47,389 nucleotides of DNA from Roseateles toxinivorans. GTDB taxonomy: Bacteria > Pseudomonadota > Gammaproteobacteria > Burkholderiales > Burkholderiaceae_C. Both the position numbers and the translations under genes were made by a program. Each line of letters begins with the position of its first letter. Within the stretch, counting starts at the first letter, position 1. The notes under the pieces were generated by a model. That model saw nothing but the letters and a program-made list of their open reading frames with translations, was not told the origin of the DNA and searched no databases. The stretch spans positions 1 to 47,389 of the forward strand of contig CAMDHE010000019.1 in the NCBI GenBank assembly GCA_945898095.1, read 5' to 3'. Below, in pieces: positions 1 to 9,087 of this stretch.

Positions 1-698
1 CGGCCGAGGTACATGACCGCGACCCGGTCGCAGATATGCCTGACCACGCCCAGGTCATGCGAGACAAACAGGAAACTCAGGCCATGTCTGGCGCGAAGAC
101 CATCCAGCAGTTTGAGGACCTGGGCCTGCACCGAAACATCCAGGGCCGAAACCGGCTCATCGGCAACGATGAATCGCGGCGCCAGAACCAGCGCCCGGGC
201 GATACCGATGCGCTGTCTTTGCCCGCCAGAGAATTCATGCGGATAGCGTCGCGCTGAATCAGCCGGCAACCCCACTTCAGCCAAGGCAGCGGCAACGCGC
301 TCGTTGATTTCACTTGAGCTTTGCAGCCCATGCACTTTGAGCGGCTCGGTCAATGTTTGCGCCACTGTCCTGCGCGGATTCAGCGAGGCATAGGGGTCCT
401 GAAAGATGATTTGCAAATGCTGTCGCACGGAACGCATGCGGGGTTTGGAAAGCCCCAGCAAATCCACGCCCTCGAAGACGACCTCGCCAGCATCGGGTTC
501 GATCAAGCGCAACAGGCTGCGGGCAACGGTCGACTTGCCGCAACCGGATTCGCCGACCAGCCCAAGCGAGCCCTGTGCCGGCACCGAGAAGGCGACGTCT
601 TCGACGGCGTGCACGGTGGCTGGTCGGGAAAAGAGGCTGCCGCCCACCTGGAAGCGCTTGACCAGCCCTTTGACGGCGAGGATCGGCGTTTGGCTCAT
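1..698 (-). CDS. ABC transporter ATP-binding protein, DppF/OppF type (3' end outside window)
   Basis: Second ATPase of a peptide/opine-type importer. It would hydrolyse ATP on the cytoplasmic face to drive the two permeases encoded upstream. From the ATG at 698 I read 232 codons before the window edge cuts the gene, so the C-terminal oligopeptide/dipeptide domain is missing from view. Visible motifs are Walker A (GESGCGKST, residues 49-57), the signature FSGGQ (157-161), Walker B ending in ADEP (about 179-182) and the switch histidine in SHD (214). The start overlaps the end of the preceding ATPase gene by 4 bases, as expected for the last gene of the operon. DppF/OppF rather than DppD follows from the position and the QDPYASLNP stretch typical of the F subunit. 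The family call is firm; the substrate is not known. Confidence 0.93.
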   Translation of the reverse strand, partial: MSQTPILAVKGLVKRFQVGGSLFSRPATVHAVEDVAFSVPAQGSLGLVGESGCGKSTVARSLLRLIEPDAGEVVFEGVDLLGLSKPRMRSVRQHLQIIFQDPYASLNPRRTVAQTLTEPLKVHGLQSSSEINERVAAALAEVGLPADSARRYPHEFSGGQRQRIGIARALVLAPRFIVADEPVSALDVSVQAQVLKLLDGLRARHGLSFLFVSHDLGVVRHICDRVAVMYLG

Positions 699-1672
699 GC
701 GGCGACTCCGCGGACCCAGCAGCGAACGGTTCTTTCGGGCGCGACTTCCAGCAGCGGCGGGCGCATGGAATGGCAGCGCTCGATGGCCAGAGCGCAGCGC
801 GGGGCAAAGGTACAACCGGCGCCGATCTCTCGAATCGACGGGACAATGCCACCAATCGGTTCGAGGTGCCCATCGCGATCGACGCGTGGCATCGATGCCA
901 GCAGCGCTTCGGTATAAGGGTGTTTCGGGGCAGCAAAAAGTTCATTGACTGTCGCGGTTTCGACGATTTCTCCGGCATACATCACCGAGACACAGTCAGC
1001 GATCAAGGCCACCACACCGAGGTTATGGGTGATGAACATGACGGCCAGTCCGTACTCGCGCTTCAGGTCCTCGATCAGCGACAGGACCTGGGCCTGGATG
1101 GTGACGTCGAGCGCTGTGGTGGGCTCGTCGGCCAGCAGCAACCTGGGTTGGCAGGCCAGGGCGATCGCGATCATCACCCTTTGCCGCATCCCGCCAGAAA
1201 ACTGGTGGGGATAGTCGCGCATGCGCTGCGCGGCCGACGGAACCCGGACCAGGTCGAGCATTCGCTGCGCTTCATTCCAGGCGCTGCTGGCATCGCAGCG
1301 ACGGTGGGCGCGCACCGCCTCCGCAATCTGCTGACCGACCGGCATGGTCGGATTCAGCGCGGTCATCGGCTCCTGGAAGATCATCGCCACTTGCTTGCCG
1401 CGGATCTTGTCGAGTTCCTGCTCGGGCAAGCCGATCAGTTCGCGTCCTTCGAGCATGATGCTGCCGGATTGAATCCGCCCCGACTGCTGGGGCAACAAGC
1501 CCATCACAGCCAGCGCGGTGACGCTTTTGCCGCTGCCTGATTCGCCGACGATGGCATGGGTCTGATTGCGCTGGATCGCAAGATCCACACCCCGCACGGC
1601 GGCATGCCAGGCCCCTTCGCTACGGAACTCGACCGAAAGCCCGCGAATTTCCAGGATCGGGGCCTCAGTCAT
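695..1672 (-). CDS. ABC transporter ATP-binding protein, DppD/OppD type
   Basis: First ATPase of the importer, 325 residues, the usual length for DppD/OppD. Walker A is GESGSGKSV (43-51); the signature FSGGMRQR and Walker [13 protein letters not shown] follow, and the C-terminal part carries the peptide-transporter extension with CTFAPRC, as in OppD proteins. An upstream ATG in frame would give 366 residues, but the extra 41 residues lie inside the upstream permease gene and look unlike the family. The ATG at 1672, eight bases inside the end of the permease gene, gives a normal N-terminus. It is transcribed with the permeases and with the flavoenzyme genes further upstream. Confidence 0.95.
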   Translation of the reverse strand: MTEAPILEIRGLSVEFRSEGAWHAAVRGVDLAIQRNQTHAIVGESGSGKSVTALAVMGLLPQQSGRIQSGSIMLEGRELIGLPEQELDKIRGKQVAMIFQEPMTALNPTMPVGQQIAEAVRAHRRCDASSAWNEAQRMLDLVRVPSAAQRMRDYPHQFSGGMRQRVMIAIALACQPRLLLADEPTTALDVTIQAQVLSLIEDLKREYGLAVMFITHNLGVVALIADCVSVMYAGEIVETATVNELFAAPKHPYTEALLASMPRVDRDGHLEPIGGIVPSIREIGAGCTFAPRCALAIERCHSMRPPLLEVAPERTVRCWVRGVAA

Positions 1673-2528
1673 TGCGCACCTTCGGGTCGATCGCGTCGCG
1701 CAGACCGTCGCCGAGCAGGTTGATGCCGAGCACGGTGATGAGAATCGCCAACCCTGGTGCCACCGCAAGCCAGGGCGCATCGAGAATGTTTTCAAAGCCT
1801 TCGCGGATCATGCCGCCCCAGGTCGGGGTGGGCGGCTTGACGCCCAGGCCGATGAAACTCAAGGAAGCCTCGGTGCGGATCGCGGCCGCCAGCCACAAGG
1901 ATGCGACCACGATCACATCCGACATCAGGTTCGGAATGATGTGCACGACCACAAGGCGCAGGTCCGAGAAGCCGAGCGCCCGCCCGGCCTCGATGAAATC
2001 GCGGTTCTTGAGCGCGATCGTGGGAGCTCTGGCGACCCGGGCGAAGGGGGCGAGTTCCGTCAAGGCGATGGCCAGTATCAAATTTTCCATGCTCGACCCC
2101 AACATGGCGACGACCATCAAGCCCAGCAGCAGCGTCGGGAACGACAGCAGAACATCAAGCAGGCTGGTGACCAGGGCGTCGAACCAGCCGCCGATATAGC
2201 CCGCGGCGATGCCGATGGCCGAACCTGCGAGCATCGCCAGCGCAATCGAGCTGACACCGATCAGCAGCGAGATGCGCCCGGCATGCAGCAGGCGGGCGAG
2301 GACGTCCCGGCCGAAGCTGTCGGTACCGAGCGGATGCGCCAGGCTCGGGCCGATCAGACGCTCGACCACGTCCTGTTCGAGCGGATCGACAGGCCAGATC
2401 CAGGGCGCAAAGACTGCGGCCAGGACAACCGCGAGGAACATCGCGAGGCCGACCAGGGAAGTGGGGTTGTTGCGGAAGCGCTGTACCCAGCCTTGTGGTG
2501 CTTGGGCGACTGCCGGGGTGGCGCTCAT
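1665..2528 (-). CDS. ABC transporter permease, DppC/OppC type
   Basis: Inner-membrane permease subunit of 287 residues with an N-terminal hydrophilic stretch, a first membrane segment at about residues 28-48 and a cluster of further hydrophobic segments, the DppC layout. Typical family marks are HPLGTDSFGRDVLARLLHAG near residue 92 and the EAA-like cytoplasmic loop around GRALGFSDLRLVVVHIIPN. It pairs with the DppB-type gene, whose stop overlaps this start by 4 bases, and both are in the same operon as the ATPases. The family is clear; the transported compound can only be guessed from the neighbouring amine-oxidase-like genes. Confidence 0.95.
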   Translation of the reverse strand: MSATPAVAQAPQGWVQRFRNNPTSLVGLAMFLAVVLAAVFAPWIWPVDPLEQDVVERLIGPSLAHPLGTDSFGRDVLARLLHAGRISLLIGVSSIALAMLAGSAIGIAAGYIGGWFDALVTSLLDVLLSFPTLLLGLMVVAMLGSSMENLILAIALTELAPFARVARAPTIALKNRDFIEAGRALGFSDLRLVVVHIIPNLMSDVIVVASLWLAAAIRTEASLSFIGLGVKPPTPTWGGMIREGFENILDAPWLAVAPGLAILITVLGINLLGDGLRDAIDPKVRND

Positions 2529-3466
2529 TTGTACCTCACCCGCGGATCAATCAGGCCGTAGGCGATGTCGGTCGCGGCATTCGCGAGCACGATGAAGCCG
2601 GCGAAGAAGACCATCAAACCTTGCAGCATGGTGTAGTCGCGCAGATTCAAGGCGCCGAGGATCAGCTTGCCAAGCCCCGGCCGGTTGAAGACGATCTCGG
2701 TCAGCACCGAATTGCCTATCATCGTGCCCAGATAAAGGCCGACGACGGTGGCTACCGGGATCATTGCATTGCGCAGCGCATGACGCCAAAGCACAGCCCG
2801 GGCACCTATGCCCTTGGCCCGCGCGGTGCGCACATAGTCCTCGCCCAGCACGTTCAGCATCGATGCCCGGCTGACCCGCGTCACATAGGCTGTCATCAGG
2901 AGGCCCAGGTTCATGGCGGGCAGGGCGAGATGTCGCAGACGGTCCAGCGGATCGTCCATCTTCGGTGCCGAAATCACCGGGAACCAGCGCAGCTCGATGG
3001 CGAAAACAAGCAGCAGCAAAATCGCCGAGACGAAGGCGGGAAAGGACAGACCCGCCAGCGAGAAAAGGCGCGTCAGCGTGTCGGGCCATTGATTGCGATG
3101 TACCGCCGCATAGGCGCCGAGCGGCACGCCGAAAAGAACGCCGAGCAGGATGGCTGCCGCTGTAAGTTCGATCGTGTACGGAAGAACCGACAGCAGCTCC
3201 ACCCAGACCGACTTTCCGGTGACCAGCGAGCGACCCAGGTCGCCCTGCAAGATGCCGGCCAGGAAGTCGAAGTACTGCAGGTGCAATGGCCGGTCCAGGC
3301 CAAGCTTCTCGCGCAGCGCCGCCAGCGCCTCAAGTGAAGCCTGGTCGCCCAGGATCACCAAGGCCGGGTCGCCTGGCACCACCCGCGCCAGAATGAAGAC
3401 CACGGTCATGGTCAGAAGCAGGGTGGGGATGGCCAGAGCGAGGCGGCGCAGCAGGTATTCGCCCAT
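2525..3466 (-). CDS. ABC transporter permease, DppB/OppB type
   Basis: Partner permease of 313 residues. It starts MGEYLLRRLALAIPTLL, a classic DppB N-terminus with one membrane segment followed by the VVPGDPA motif (about residues 27-33). The EAA loop is near YVRTARAKGIGARAVLWRHA, and the C-terminus ends in DPRVRYK as in many DppB proteins. A longer reading frame begins 52 codons upstream, but that extension lies inside the flavoenzyme gene and is low-complexity; the ATG at 3466, seven bases after the stop of that gene, is preferred. It is the first of the four transport genes downstream of the redox genes. Confidence 0.95.
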   Translation of the reverse strand: MGEYLLRRLALAIPTLLLTMTVVFILARVVPGDPALVILGDQASLEALAALREKLGLDRPLHLQYFDFLAGILQGDLGRSLVTGKSVWVELLSVLPYTIELTAAAILLGVLFGVPLGAYAAVHRNQWPDTLTRLFSLAGLSFPAFVSAILLLLVFAIELRWFPVISAPKMDDPLDRLRHLALPAMNLGLLMTAYVTRVSRASMLNVLGEDYVRTARAKGIGARAVLWRHALRNAMIPVATVVGLYLGTMIGNSVLTEIVFNRPGLGKLILGALNLRDYTMLQGLMVFFAGFIVLANAATDIAYGLIDPRVRYK

Positions 3467-3473
3467 GGTCGTC

Positions 3474-4604
3474 TCAGGCTGCGGCCAGGGCCGGCTCAGC
3501 AAAGCGCGTCGCCGCGAAAGGCCGGATGGGCAAGTCCGTGGCGCCGCGGGTGGCGAGGTCGGCAACGGCCACGCCGCAGATGGGCCCGAGCTGGAAGCCA
3601 TGGCCGGAGAAGCCGAAGACATGGATCAAGCCGGGAACCGAGGGCGAAAAGTCAAGGATGGGCAGTCGGTCCGGTGTCTCGGCCTCGATGCCGCACCAGG
3701 ACCTTGCGATTCGCACGCCGCGCATCTGTGGAAACAGCTCGGTCGCAGTCTGCGCCGACCTTGCCAGATTCACGACGTTGACCCAGCCCTGTTCCTGGTC
3801 GAGGTCGGCACGCCCCTGCTGACCGCCGCCGATCAGTACTGTGCCGGAAGCAGACTGCTTGAACGACAGCGGTCGCCCTACCGCGCCCACCACCGGGGTC
3901 ACGAACTGAGGCAGGCGCTCGGTGACGATCATCATCGAGGCACGGGTGCGAAGCGGGAAATCGTCGCCTGCGATTGCCGCAAGCCGCCCCGCCCAAGCCC
4001 CGGCGGCGTTCACCACCAGCGGTACGCGGTAGCGGCCGCGATCACCGGTCACGATCCAGTGGTCGGCCTGCCTTTCCAGTCCGATGACGGCTTCGCCTTC
4101 TTCGATTTCCACCCCGGCTGCCCGGGCTCTTGCACCAAAGGCATGGGTGGTGCGATAGGGGTCGGCCGCGCCATCGCTGGCGACCAGCATGGCGCCGACG
4201 CAATGCCTTGAAAGCGAAGGCACGAGCCGACGCAGTTCGTCTGCGCCGATCAGCTTTTCATGGGTGTAACCCAGCTGCGCCAGACGGCCGGCACGCTTCT
4301 CCAGCGTTGCCATTTCCTGGTCTGATTCCGCCACCTTGACCTGCCCACAAGCGGCAAAGCCGCAGTCGTCGCCGACCAACTCCTGGATGTTCTGCCACAA
4401 GGCCATGCCGAGCAGGGACAGCGGTATTTCGGCCAGGTCACGGCCCAGCGTACGTACACCGCCTGCATTGATGCCCGAGGCATGACGGCCGATATGGCGC
4501 CGCTCGAGAAGGATCACCCGTCTGCCCCGTAGCGCCAATTGCAATGCCGCTGAGCAGCCATGCAAGCCGCCGCCGATGACGATCACATCTGCCTCGCGAA
4601 TCAC
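3474..4604 (-). CDS. FAD-dependent oxidoreductase of the DAO family (opine oxidase B / HcnC-like), second beta-type copy
   Basis: A 376-residue flavoprotein of the D-amino-acid/glycine oxidase family. The N-terminus VIVIGGGLHGCSAALQL is the FAD-binding Rossmann motif, and the C-terminus has the family segment around GIEAETPDRLPILDF. I place the start at a GTG at 4604, which overlaps the TGA of the upstream gene (GTGA) and has GGAG upstream; the longer open frame runs 87 codons back into that gene. By analogy with opine oxidase, hydroxyproline dehydrogenase and HcnABC systems it would be the catalytic beta subunit that oxidises a C-N bond. A second beta-like gene (6263-7396) is in the same operon, so the two may have different substrates or form a mixed complex. 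Confidence 0.9.
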   Translation of the reverse strand: MIREADVIVIGGGLHGCSAALQLALRGRRVILLERRHIGRHASGINAGGVRTLGRDLAEIPLSLLGMALWQNIQELVGDDCGFAACGQVKVAESDQEMATLEKRAGRLAQLGYTHEKLIGADELRRLVPSLSRHCVGAMLVASDGAADPYRTTHAFGARARAAGVEIEEGEAVIGLERQADHWIVTGDRGRYRVPLVVNAAGAWAGRLAAIAGDDFPLRTRASMMIVTERLPQFVTPVVGAVGRPLSFKQSASGTVLIGGGQQGRADLDQEQGWVNVVNLARSAQTATELFPQMRGVRIARSWCGIEAETPDRLPILDFSPSVPGLIHVFGFSGHGFQLGPICGVAVADLATRGATDLPIRPFAATRFAEPALAAA

Positions 4605-5998
4605 CCCGCTCGCTCCATGTCGGCAAGCGAGGCTAGCTCGCCGAGGCTCAAGGGTTTGAGCGGAGGACGAATGCGAAAGCGACCGACTTCCGCGGGTGGC
4701 ACACCGAGCGCATCGGCGAGAACGCCAGTGACTGTCGGCCCGCACATCCGCCCCTGGCAGGGGCCCATGCCGCAGCGGGTAAAGGCCTTCATCTGATTGG
4801 GCCCTCGACAGCCGAGGCTCACGGCCTCGCGGATGCGACCGGCGCTGACGCCCTCGCAGCGGCAAACGATCACATCGTCAGCCGGCGACAGCAACTCGGC
4901 GCGCGGGGCAAAGAGAGCATCCAGCAGGCCGCGAATTGCATCATGTTCGCCGTACTCGGCCCGCACCGGTTTGGCGAGGCGATCGCGTTCGGAGGTATCA
5001 AGGCGGCCCAGCGCTGCGGCTACCCCCAAGGCGGCGAGTCGGCCACGGCATGCGGCAACGCGCGCGCCGCCGATGCCACCGCAATCACCGGCGACGAATA
5101 TCGCTTCGACATCGGTGGCGCCAAATTCATCGGTGCGTGGCTGGAAGCAACGCTGAGCTTCATTCCAATCATGGCTGCAGCCCAGGGCCGAAGTCATATG
5201 GGTATTCGGGATCACGCCCTCATGCAGCAGCAGCCCGGTGGCGATCGCCTCGCTCCATTGCCCGCCCACCCGCCAGCGGACGCCTTCGAGCTTAGAAGCA
5301 CCGACGGCCTCGACGGCCTCGACCCCTTTCACATGGCGGATACCGGCCAAGCGCAGCCTTGCGAGGTAGCCCATGCCCTTGGCCAGATAGCGCCAACCGC
5401 GCAACGCGCCGGTTGCGTGGCTGAGCCAGGTGCTCAGGTTCGCGTGACTTGCCGTATCGAGGATGCCCGCGACGCGCCCACCGGACGCGACCACTTCGGC
5501 CGCGTAGTAAAGCATCAAGGGTCCGCTGCCGGCGATCCAGACACCCTCATCAGGAAGCATGCCGATCGTCTTGTGCAGGATCTGTGCAGCGCCGACCGTC
5601 ATCACGCCGGGGATGGTCCAGCCAGGAATGGCGACCGGACGTTCCATGGCGCCCACGGCGACGAGCACCCGGCGCCCTTCGATCAACTGGCTCGCCTTGC
5701 CGTCGGTGATAAAAACCCGGCCATCGGGCTCCACCTGCCAAACTTGATGCGAAAAGAACGCTGTGGCGCCGCTGGCGCGCAAGGCCTGCGTCAACGAAAG
5801 GCCATGGCGATAGTCCGCGCCGAGCGCCGCCGCGCGACCCTCAGCCTCGGCGCGATCGACGCCACGGTAAATCTGGCCGCCCGGCGCTGCTTGTTCATCG
5901 ATCAGGGCAACGCTGAGACCCAACTGCCTTGCCTGAACCGCAGCCGCCATGCCCGCCGGCCCGCCGCCAATCACCACCAGGTCGAAGGGCCTGCTCAT
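4601..5998 (-). CDS. FAD/NAD(P)-binding oxidoreductase with BFD-like [2Fe-2S] domain (OoxA/HcnB-like alpha subunit)
   Basis: A 465-residue protein with an N-terminal FAD motif (VVIGGGPAGMAAA, residues 8-20), a second dinucleotide fold near VWIAGSGPLMLYYAAE (153-168) and a C-terminal bacterioferritin-associated-ferredoxin-like iron-sulfur domain with cysteines 379, 381, 409 and 414 (C-x-C then C-x4-C). This architecture is that of the alpha subunit of opine oxidases, HcnB and D-hydroxyproline dehydrogenase complexes, which passes electrons from the beta flavoprotein towards the respiratory chain. The start overlaps the stop of the small [2Fe-2S] gene by 4 bases and the stop overlaps the next flavoprotein start, so the three are translationally coupled. 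The specific amine substrate is not visible. Confidence 0.92.
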   Translation of the reverse strand: MSRPFDLVVIGGGPAGMAAAVQARQLGLSVALIDEQAAPGGQIYRGVDRAEAEGRAAALGADYRHGLSLTQALRASGATAFFSHQVWQVEPDGRVFITDGKASQLIEGRRVLVAVGAMERPVAIPGWTIPGVMTVGAAQILHKTIGMLPDEGVWIAGSGPLMLYYAAEVVASGGRVAGILDTASHANLSTWLSHATGALRGWRYLAKGMGYLARLRLAGIRHVKGVEAVEAVGASKLEGVRWRVGGQWSEAIATGLLLHEGVIPNTHMTSALGCSHDWNEAQRCFQPRTDEFGATDVEAIFVAGDCGGIGGARVAACRGRLAALGVAAALGRLDTSERDRLAKPVRAEYGEHDAIRGLLDALFAPRAELLSPADDVIVCRCEGVSAGRIREAVSLGCRGPNQMKAFTRCGMGPCQGRMCGPTVTGVLADALGVPPAEVGRFRIRPPLKPLSLGELASLADMERAG

Positions 5999-6282
5999 GG
6001 CTGCCTCGCGCCATGCTGTTGGTTGATGCGCATGCCCGGCCTTACGGTGACCATGCAGCCCTGCTGCGAGGGTTGATCATCGATGATCATCAAGCATTCA
6101 AAGCAGACCCCCATCATGCAGTAGGGCGCGCGCGGTTCGTTGGTCGCGGGCGAGGTCCTGGTGCTGACCAGGCCCGCGATCAAGGCCGCGGCGGCCGCAC
6201 TCGCGCCGGCCGGCACGCGGACCACTCGGCCCTCGACATGAACAAGCACCGCGTCGGCGGCTTCAGGCAGCTTTTGGAACAT
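5995..6282 (-). CDS. small [2Fe-2S]-binding protein (HcnA-like gamma subunit)
   Basis: A 95-residue ferredoxin-like protein with the cysteine pattern C-x4-C-x2-C followed by a fourth cysteine 12 residues later (in YCMMGVCFEC...QGC). This is the layout of the gamma subunit of opine oxidase and HcnA-type complexes; it would relay electrons between the flavin subunits. I chose the ATG at 6282 (MFQKLPEAA), which matches the usual family N-terminus; an ATG at 6297 would add five residues. Both start inside the last codons of the upstream flavoprotein gene. The longest open frame begins at 6432, but its N-terminal 45 residues are out-of-frame sequence of the upstream gene. Confidence 0.9.
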   Translation of the reverse strand: MFQKLPEAADAVLVHVEGRVVRVPAGASAAAAALIAGLVSTRTSPATNEPRAPYCMMGVCFECLMIIDDQPSQQGCMVTVRPGMRINQQHGARQP

Positions 6283-7396
6283 CGAATCGTCTCGCATGAA
6301 ATGGCGCGAAGTAGTCGCCCAGTGAACCTGCTGATATGGCCTGCGCCAGGTCGGTGGCATGCGCGGCCGCCAACGTGACACCCGAATGGCAAATGGCAAC
6401 AAAAGCGCCGGGGCATTCCTCGCTCTCGGCATAGACCGGATGGTGGTCCGGCGTCAGCACGCGGATGCCGCCCCAGGTGCGATTGAGCCTGGCGCTGGCC
6501 AGTTCCGGCAGGATGCGGATGGCCCTCGCAGCGATGCGCCCACCCACTGCAACGCTGGTGCGGTCGTCGAAACCGACGTTCTCTTTTGACGTACCCATGA
6601 GGATCGTGCCATCCGCTGTCTGGCGAATACCGCTGCCGGGCAGGCGCAAAAACGGGCGAAATCGTTCAGTCACGAGAATTTGTCCGCGCTCGGCCACGAT
6701 GGGTGCGGGCAGGCCCAGCGATTTGGCCAGCGGAACAATGCCATGTCCTGCAGCGAGTACCAACTTGCCGGCCTCGACGACGCCATGCGGCGTCTCGACG
6801 ATGAAACGTTTGCCGCGGTAGGCGACAGATTTGGCGGGGCTGTCCGGACGGTAATCGGCGCCGCTGAGTTGGAGGGCTTTGTGCAGAGCCCGCAGCAGCG
6901 AGAGCGGATTGCAATGCCCGTCGTGCGGACAGTAGGCCGCAGCGCTCACCTCGCGCCCCAGTCGCGCGCCTGGCAGCAGGCGCTCCAGCGCGGCACGATC
7001 GACCATTTCGGTGTCGAAAATATCCGCTTGCGCACGCAGGCTGCTGATTTTCTTTTGCTGTGCTTCTGCCTCGGCATCGCCGAGGCAATAGACGAGCCCG
7101 CCGTCCTTCAGGTATTCCGTGCTCACGCCGGTGAGGTCCTGGAGTTGTTCGGAAAACCCCGGCCATTGGTCAGCGGAGCGCTTGGTCCAGCGCATGTAGG
7201 CCGGCATCCCGCTGCCTTTCGACTGCACCCACACAAGGCCGAAGTTTGTCCTCGCAGCGCGCAGCGCCCCGTCACCTTCGTCCAGCACCACGACGCGGCG
7301 GCCAAGATTGGACAGGCCATAGGCGATTGACGCGCCGACCATGCCGCCACCGACCACGATCACGTCGTAATGGGTCGTCGGCAGCATTGCCTTCAT
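6263..7396 (-). CDS. FAD-dependent oxidoreductase of the DAO family (OoxB/HcnC-like), first beta-type copy
   Basis: A 377-residue flavoprotein with the FAD motif VIVVGGGMVGASIAYGL near residues 12-28, the GKLVLAAGHG segment in the middle and a C-terminal NRTWGGIRVLTPDHHPVY stretch typical of glycine oxidase and opine oxidase beta subunits. It starts with an ATG that overlaps the stop of the binding-protein gene by 4 bases and runs into the start of the small [2Fe-2S] gene. With the alpha and gamma genes it makes a complete three-subunit dehydrogenase; the second DAO-type gene after the alpha gene is then an extra subunit. Confidence 0.92.
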   Translation of the reverse strand: MKAMLPTTHYDVIVVGGGMVGASIAYGLSNLGRRVVVLDEGDGALRAARTNFGLVWVQSKGSGMPAYMRWTKRSADQWPGFSEQLQDLTGVSTEYLKDGGLVYCLGDAEAEAQQKKISSLRAQADIFDTEMVDRAALERLLPGARLGREVSAAAYCPHDGHCNPLSLLRALHKALQLSGADYRPDSPAKSVAYRGKRFIVETPHGVVEAGKLVLAAGHGIVPLAKSLGLPAPIVAERGQILVTERFRPFLRLPGSGIRQTADGTILMGTSKENVGFDDRTSVAVGGRIAARAIRILPELASARLNRTWGGIRVLTPDHHPVYAESEECPGAFVAICHSGVTLAAAHATDLAQAISAGSLGDYFAPFHARRFDVPKAA

Positions 7397-8955
7397 TTGA
7401 GCGTCGTCAACTCGCTGATTGGCGGGGCAAGATTAAGGGCGCCTTCAAGCTTGACGCCATAGTCAAGCGTGTCACGGCGCAGCCAGACCTGCTGCAGGTC
7501 AAACAGCGGAACGGCGCAGATCTCGGCATTGATTTTCTCCTGCGCGGTGCGCCAAAGTGCCAGGCGCTTGGCTGGATCGGCGCTACTGCGGGCCGCGTCA
7601 ATCTCGGCATCGGCCACTTTGCAATGGGAGAAATTGGTGACTTGTTTGGGCGCGCCGATTTCCGAGGCGGAATGGTAGAACTCGGTTAGATAGCTGTCGG
7701 CCACCGGGAAGCGCGCCGCACCGTAGAACACGATGGCGCTGACGTCCTTGCGGATCTGCGCGTGGTAAGTCGTGTGATCGACGACATCGATGACAAGGTT
7801 GATGCCGGAGCGTTTGAGTTGGTTCTGAATCACCTCCATCACCGGTTGCTGGGCGTTGTTGTTCGACACCACGGCCTTGATGGTGAGGCCTTGGGGAAAA
7901 CCCGCCTCGGCCAGCAGCGCCTTGGCCTTGGCAACATCGTGGGGAAACTTCGGGCCTACGTCGGCTTCGCCCAGATAGCCGGGGGGCACGACCGAAACGC
8001 CGGGGCGGAGCACATCGGCACCGACGAATTTCATCAGCTGCGGCACGTCGATCGCCCTTGCCAAGGCCTCGCGGACGCGTTTGTCGTCAAGCGGCTTGAT
8101 GTTGGCGTTGATGAAAATCGTGCGGAACTCACCCGGCCCGAAAACGTCTACCTTGGACCCAGTCGATTGGCGTGCCCGCTCAACCCAGCGCTGTTCGCGC
8201 TTGCCATGGCTCAGATCGAGTTCCCCGGAAGTGAAGGCGAGATCCCGGCTGGCGTCAGACGAGATGAACTTGTAGGCGATCTTGTCGATCTTGGGCTTGC
8301 CACGGTAATACTTGTCATGGGCTTTCAGAGTCAGTTCTCGTTGCGTCTGGTGTTCGACGAATTCGAACGGACCGAAGCCGACCGGCTTCAATTTGAAGCC
8401 GTCACCCAACTCCTGATCGGCCTTGCGGCTCACGATCATTCCGCCGTGGTAGTTGGACACCAGCCCCAGCAAACTCGGGACCGGCGCCTTCAACGTGATG
8501 CGAACGGTGTAGGGGTCAAGCGCTTCCACCTTCTGGAACTGCTGGAACGATGAGGAAAAGGAGGACCGCTTGGGATCCGTGGCGCGGGCGAGGCTGTAGA
8601 CCACGTCTTCGGCCGTCGCTTCCCCGTAACCGCGGTGAAACTGCACGCCTTTGCGCAGTTTGAAGGTCCAGGTCAAACCATCGGGAGCACGGACCCAGCT
8701 TTCGGCCAGATCGCCTTCGATCTTTGACGGGTCGGCGCTGCCTGGCGGGAAGCGCACGAGGCCGCCATAGATCCAGCTGATCGGCCCTTTTTCATGCGTC
8801 GAGGAGGTGCGATGCGGATCAAGAGTGGCGATGTCGGTCGTTTGCGCGCCGACCCGCAAAATCTTTTCCTGAGCCGCCACTGGCAGGCTGAACGAACCGA
8901 CCGTGGACAGCAACGTGAACGAGATCGCAGCTGTTAACTTGTATGGACGCATCAT
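7393..8955 (-). CDS. periplasmic substrate-binding protein, SBP_bac_5 family (DppA/OppA-like)
   Basis: First gene of the operon, 520 residues, the normal size of a family 5 solute-binding protein. It has an N-terminal signal peptide (hydrophobic core at about residues 10-27, cleavage likely after VAA before QEK) and the family signature region around LAESWVRAPDGLTWTFKLRK (about residues 84-103). It would capture the substrate in the periplasm and hand it to the DppBC-type permeases encoded downstream. The ATG at 8955 has an AGGAGG ribosome site eight bases upstream (8964-8970) and a good promoter at 8989-9017. A second ATG follows at once. Peptides, opines, nickel chelates and sugars are all known ligands in this family, so the ligand is inferred only from the redox genes. 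Confidence 0.94.
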   Translation of the reverse strand: MMRPYKLTAAISFTLLSTVGSFSLPVAAQEKILRVGAQTTDIATLDPHRTSSTHEKGPISWIYGGLVRFPPGSADPSKIEGDLAESWVRAPDGLTWTFKLRKGVQFHRGYGEATAEDVVYSLARATDPKRSSFSSSFQQFQKVEALDPYTVRITLKAPVPSLLGLVSNYHGGMIVSRKADQELGDGFKLKPVGFGPFEFVEHQTQRELTLKAHDKYYRGKPKIDKIAYKFISSDASRDLAFTSGELDLSHGKREQRWVERARQSTGSKVDVFGPGEFRTIFINANIKPLDDKRVREALARAIDVPQLMKFVGADVLRPGVSVVPPGYLGEADVGPKFPHDVAKAKALLAEAGFPQGLTIKAVVSNNNAQQPVMEVIQNQLKRSGINLVIDVVDHTTYHAQIRKDVSAIVFYGAARFPVADSYLTEFYHSASEIGAPKQVTNFSHCKVADAEIDAARSSADPAKRLALWRTAQEKINAEICAVPLFDLQQVWLRRDTLDYGVKLEGALNLAPPISELTTLK

Positions 8956-8988
8956 TGGTTATGCCCTCCTGGTTGACTTTCTGCCCGG

Positions 8989-9017
8989 ATCTTATGAAGC
9001 AATAATCAGCCTGTCAA
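8989..9017 (-). promoter_or_regulatory. sigma70-type promoter of the transporter/amine oxidase operon
   Basis: Read on the minus strand, a perfect -35 hexamer TTGACA (9012-9017) is followed after exactly 17 bases by TAAGAT (8989-8994), four of six matches to the -10 consensus. The start codon of the binding-protein gene is about 35 bases further on, with an AGGAGG ribosome site between. No clear operator palindrome is seen; the LysR gene at 10421-11344 is the nearest candidate regulator. Confidence 0.7.
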
Positions 9018-9087
9018 AGGCTATATTTTCGGCTGTTCAGAACCAAACGTTATGGCTTTGCCGGTCGATTGAAAGCTTTCGGCGACG

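Noticed and set aside
310-978. A 222-codon minus-strand frame near the left edge
   Set aside because: It is out of frame with the real DppF-type ATPase, which starts at 698 and shows Walker A and B motifs; the 222-residue product shows none.
3474-7396. Calling the redox genes hydrogen cyanide synthase (hcnABC)
   Set aside because: The subunit types match, but there are two beta-like genes and an integrated peptide/opine-type transporter, which fits amine or opine oxidation better than cyanide production.
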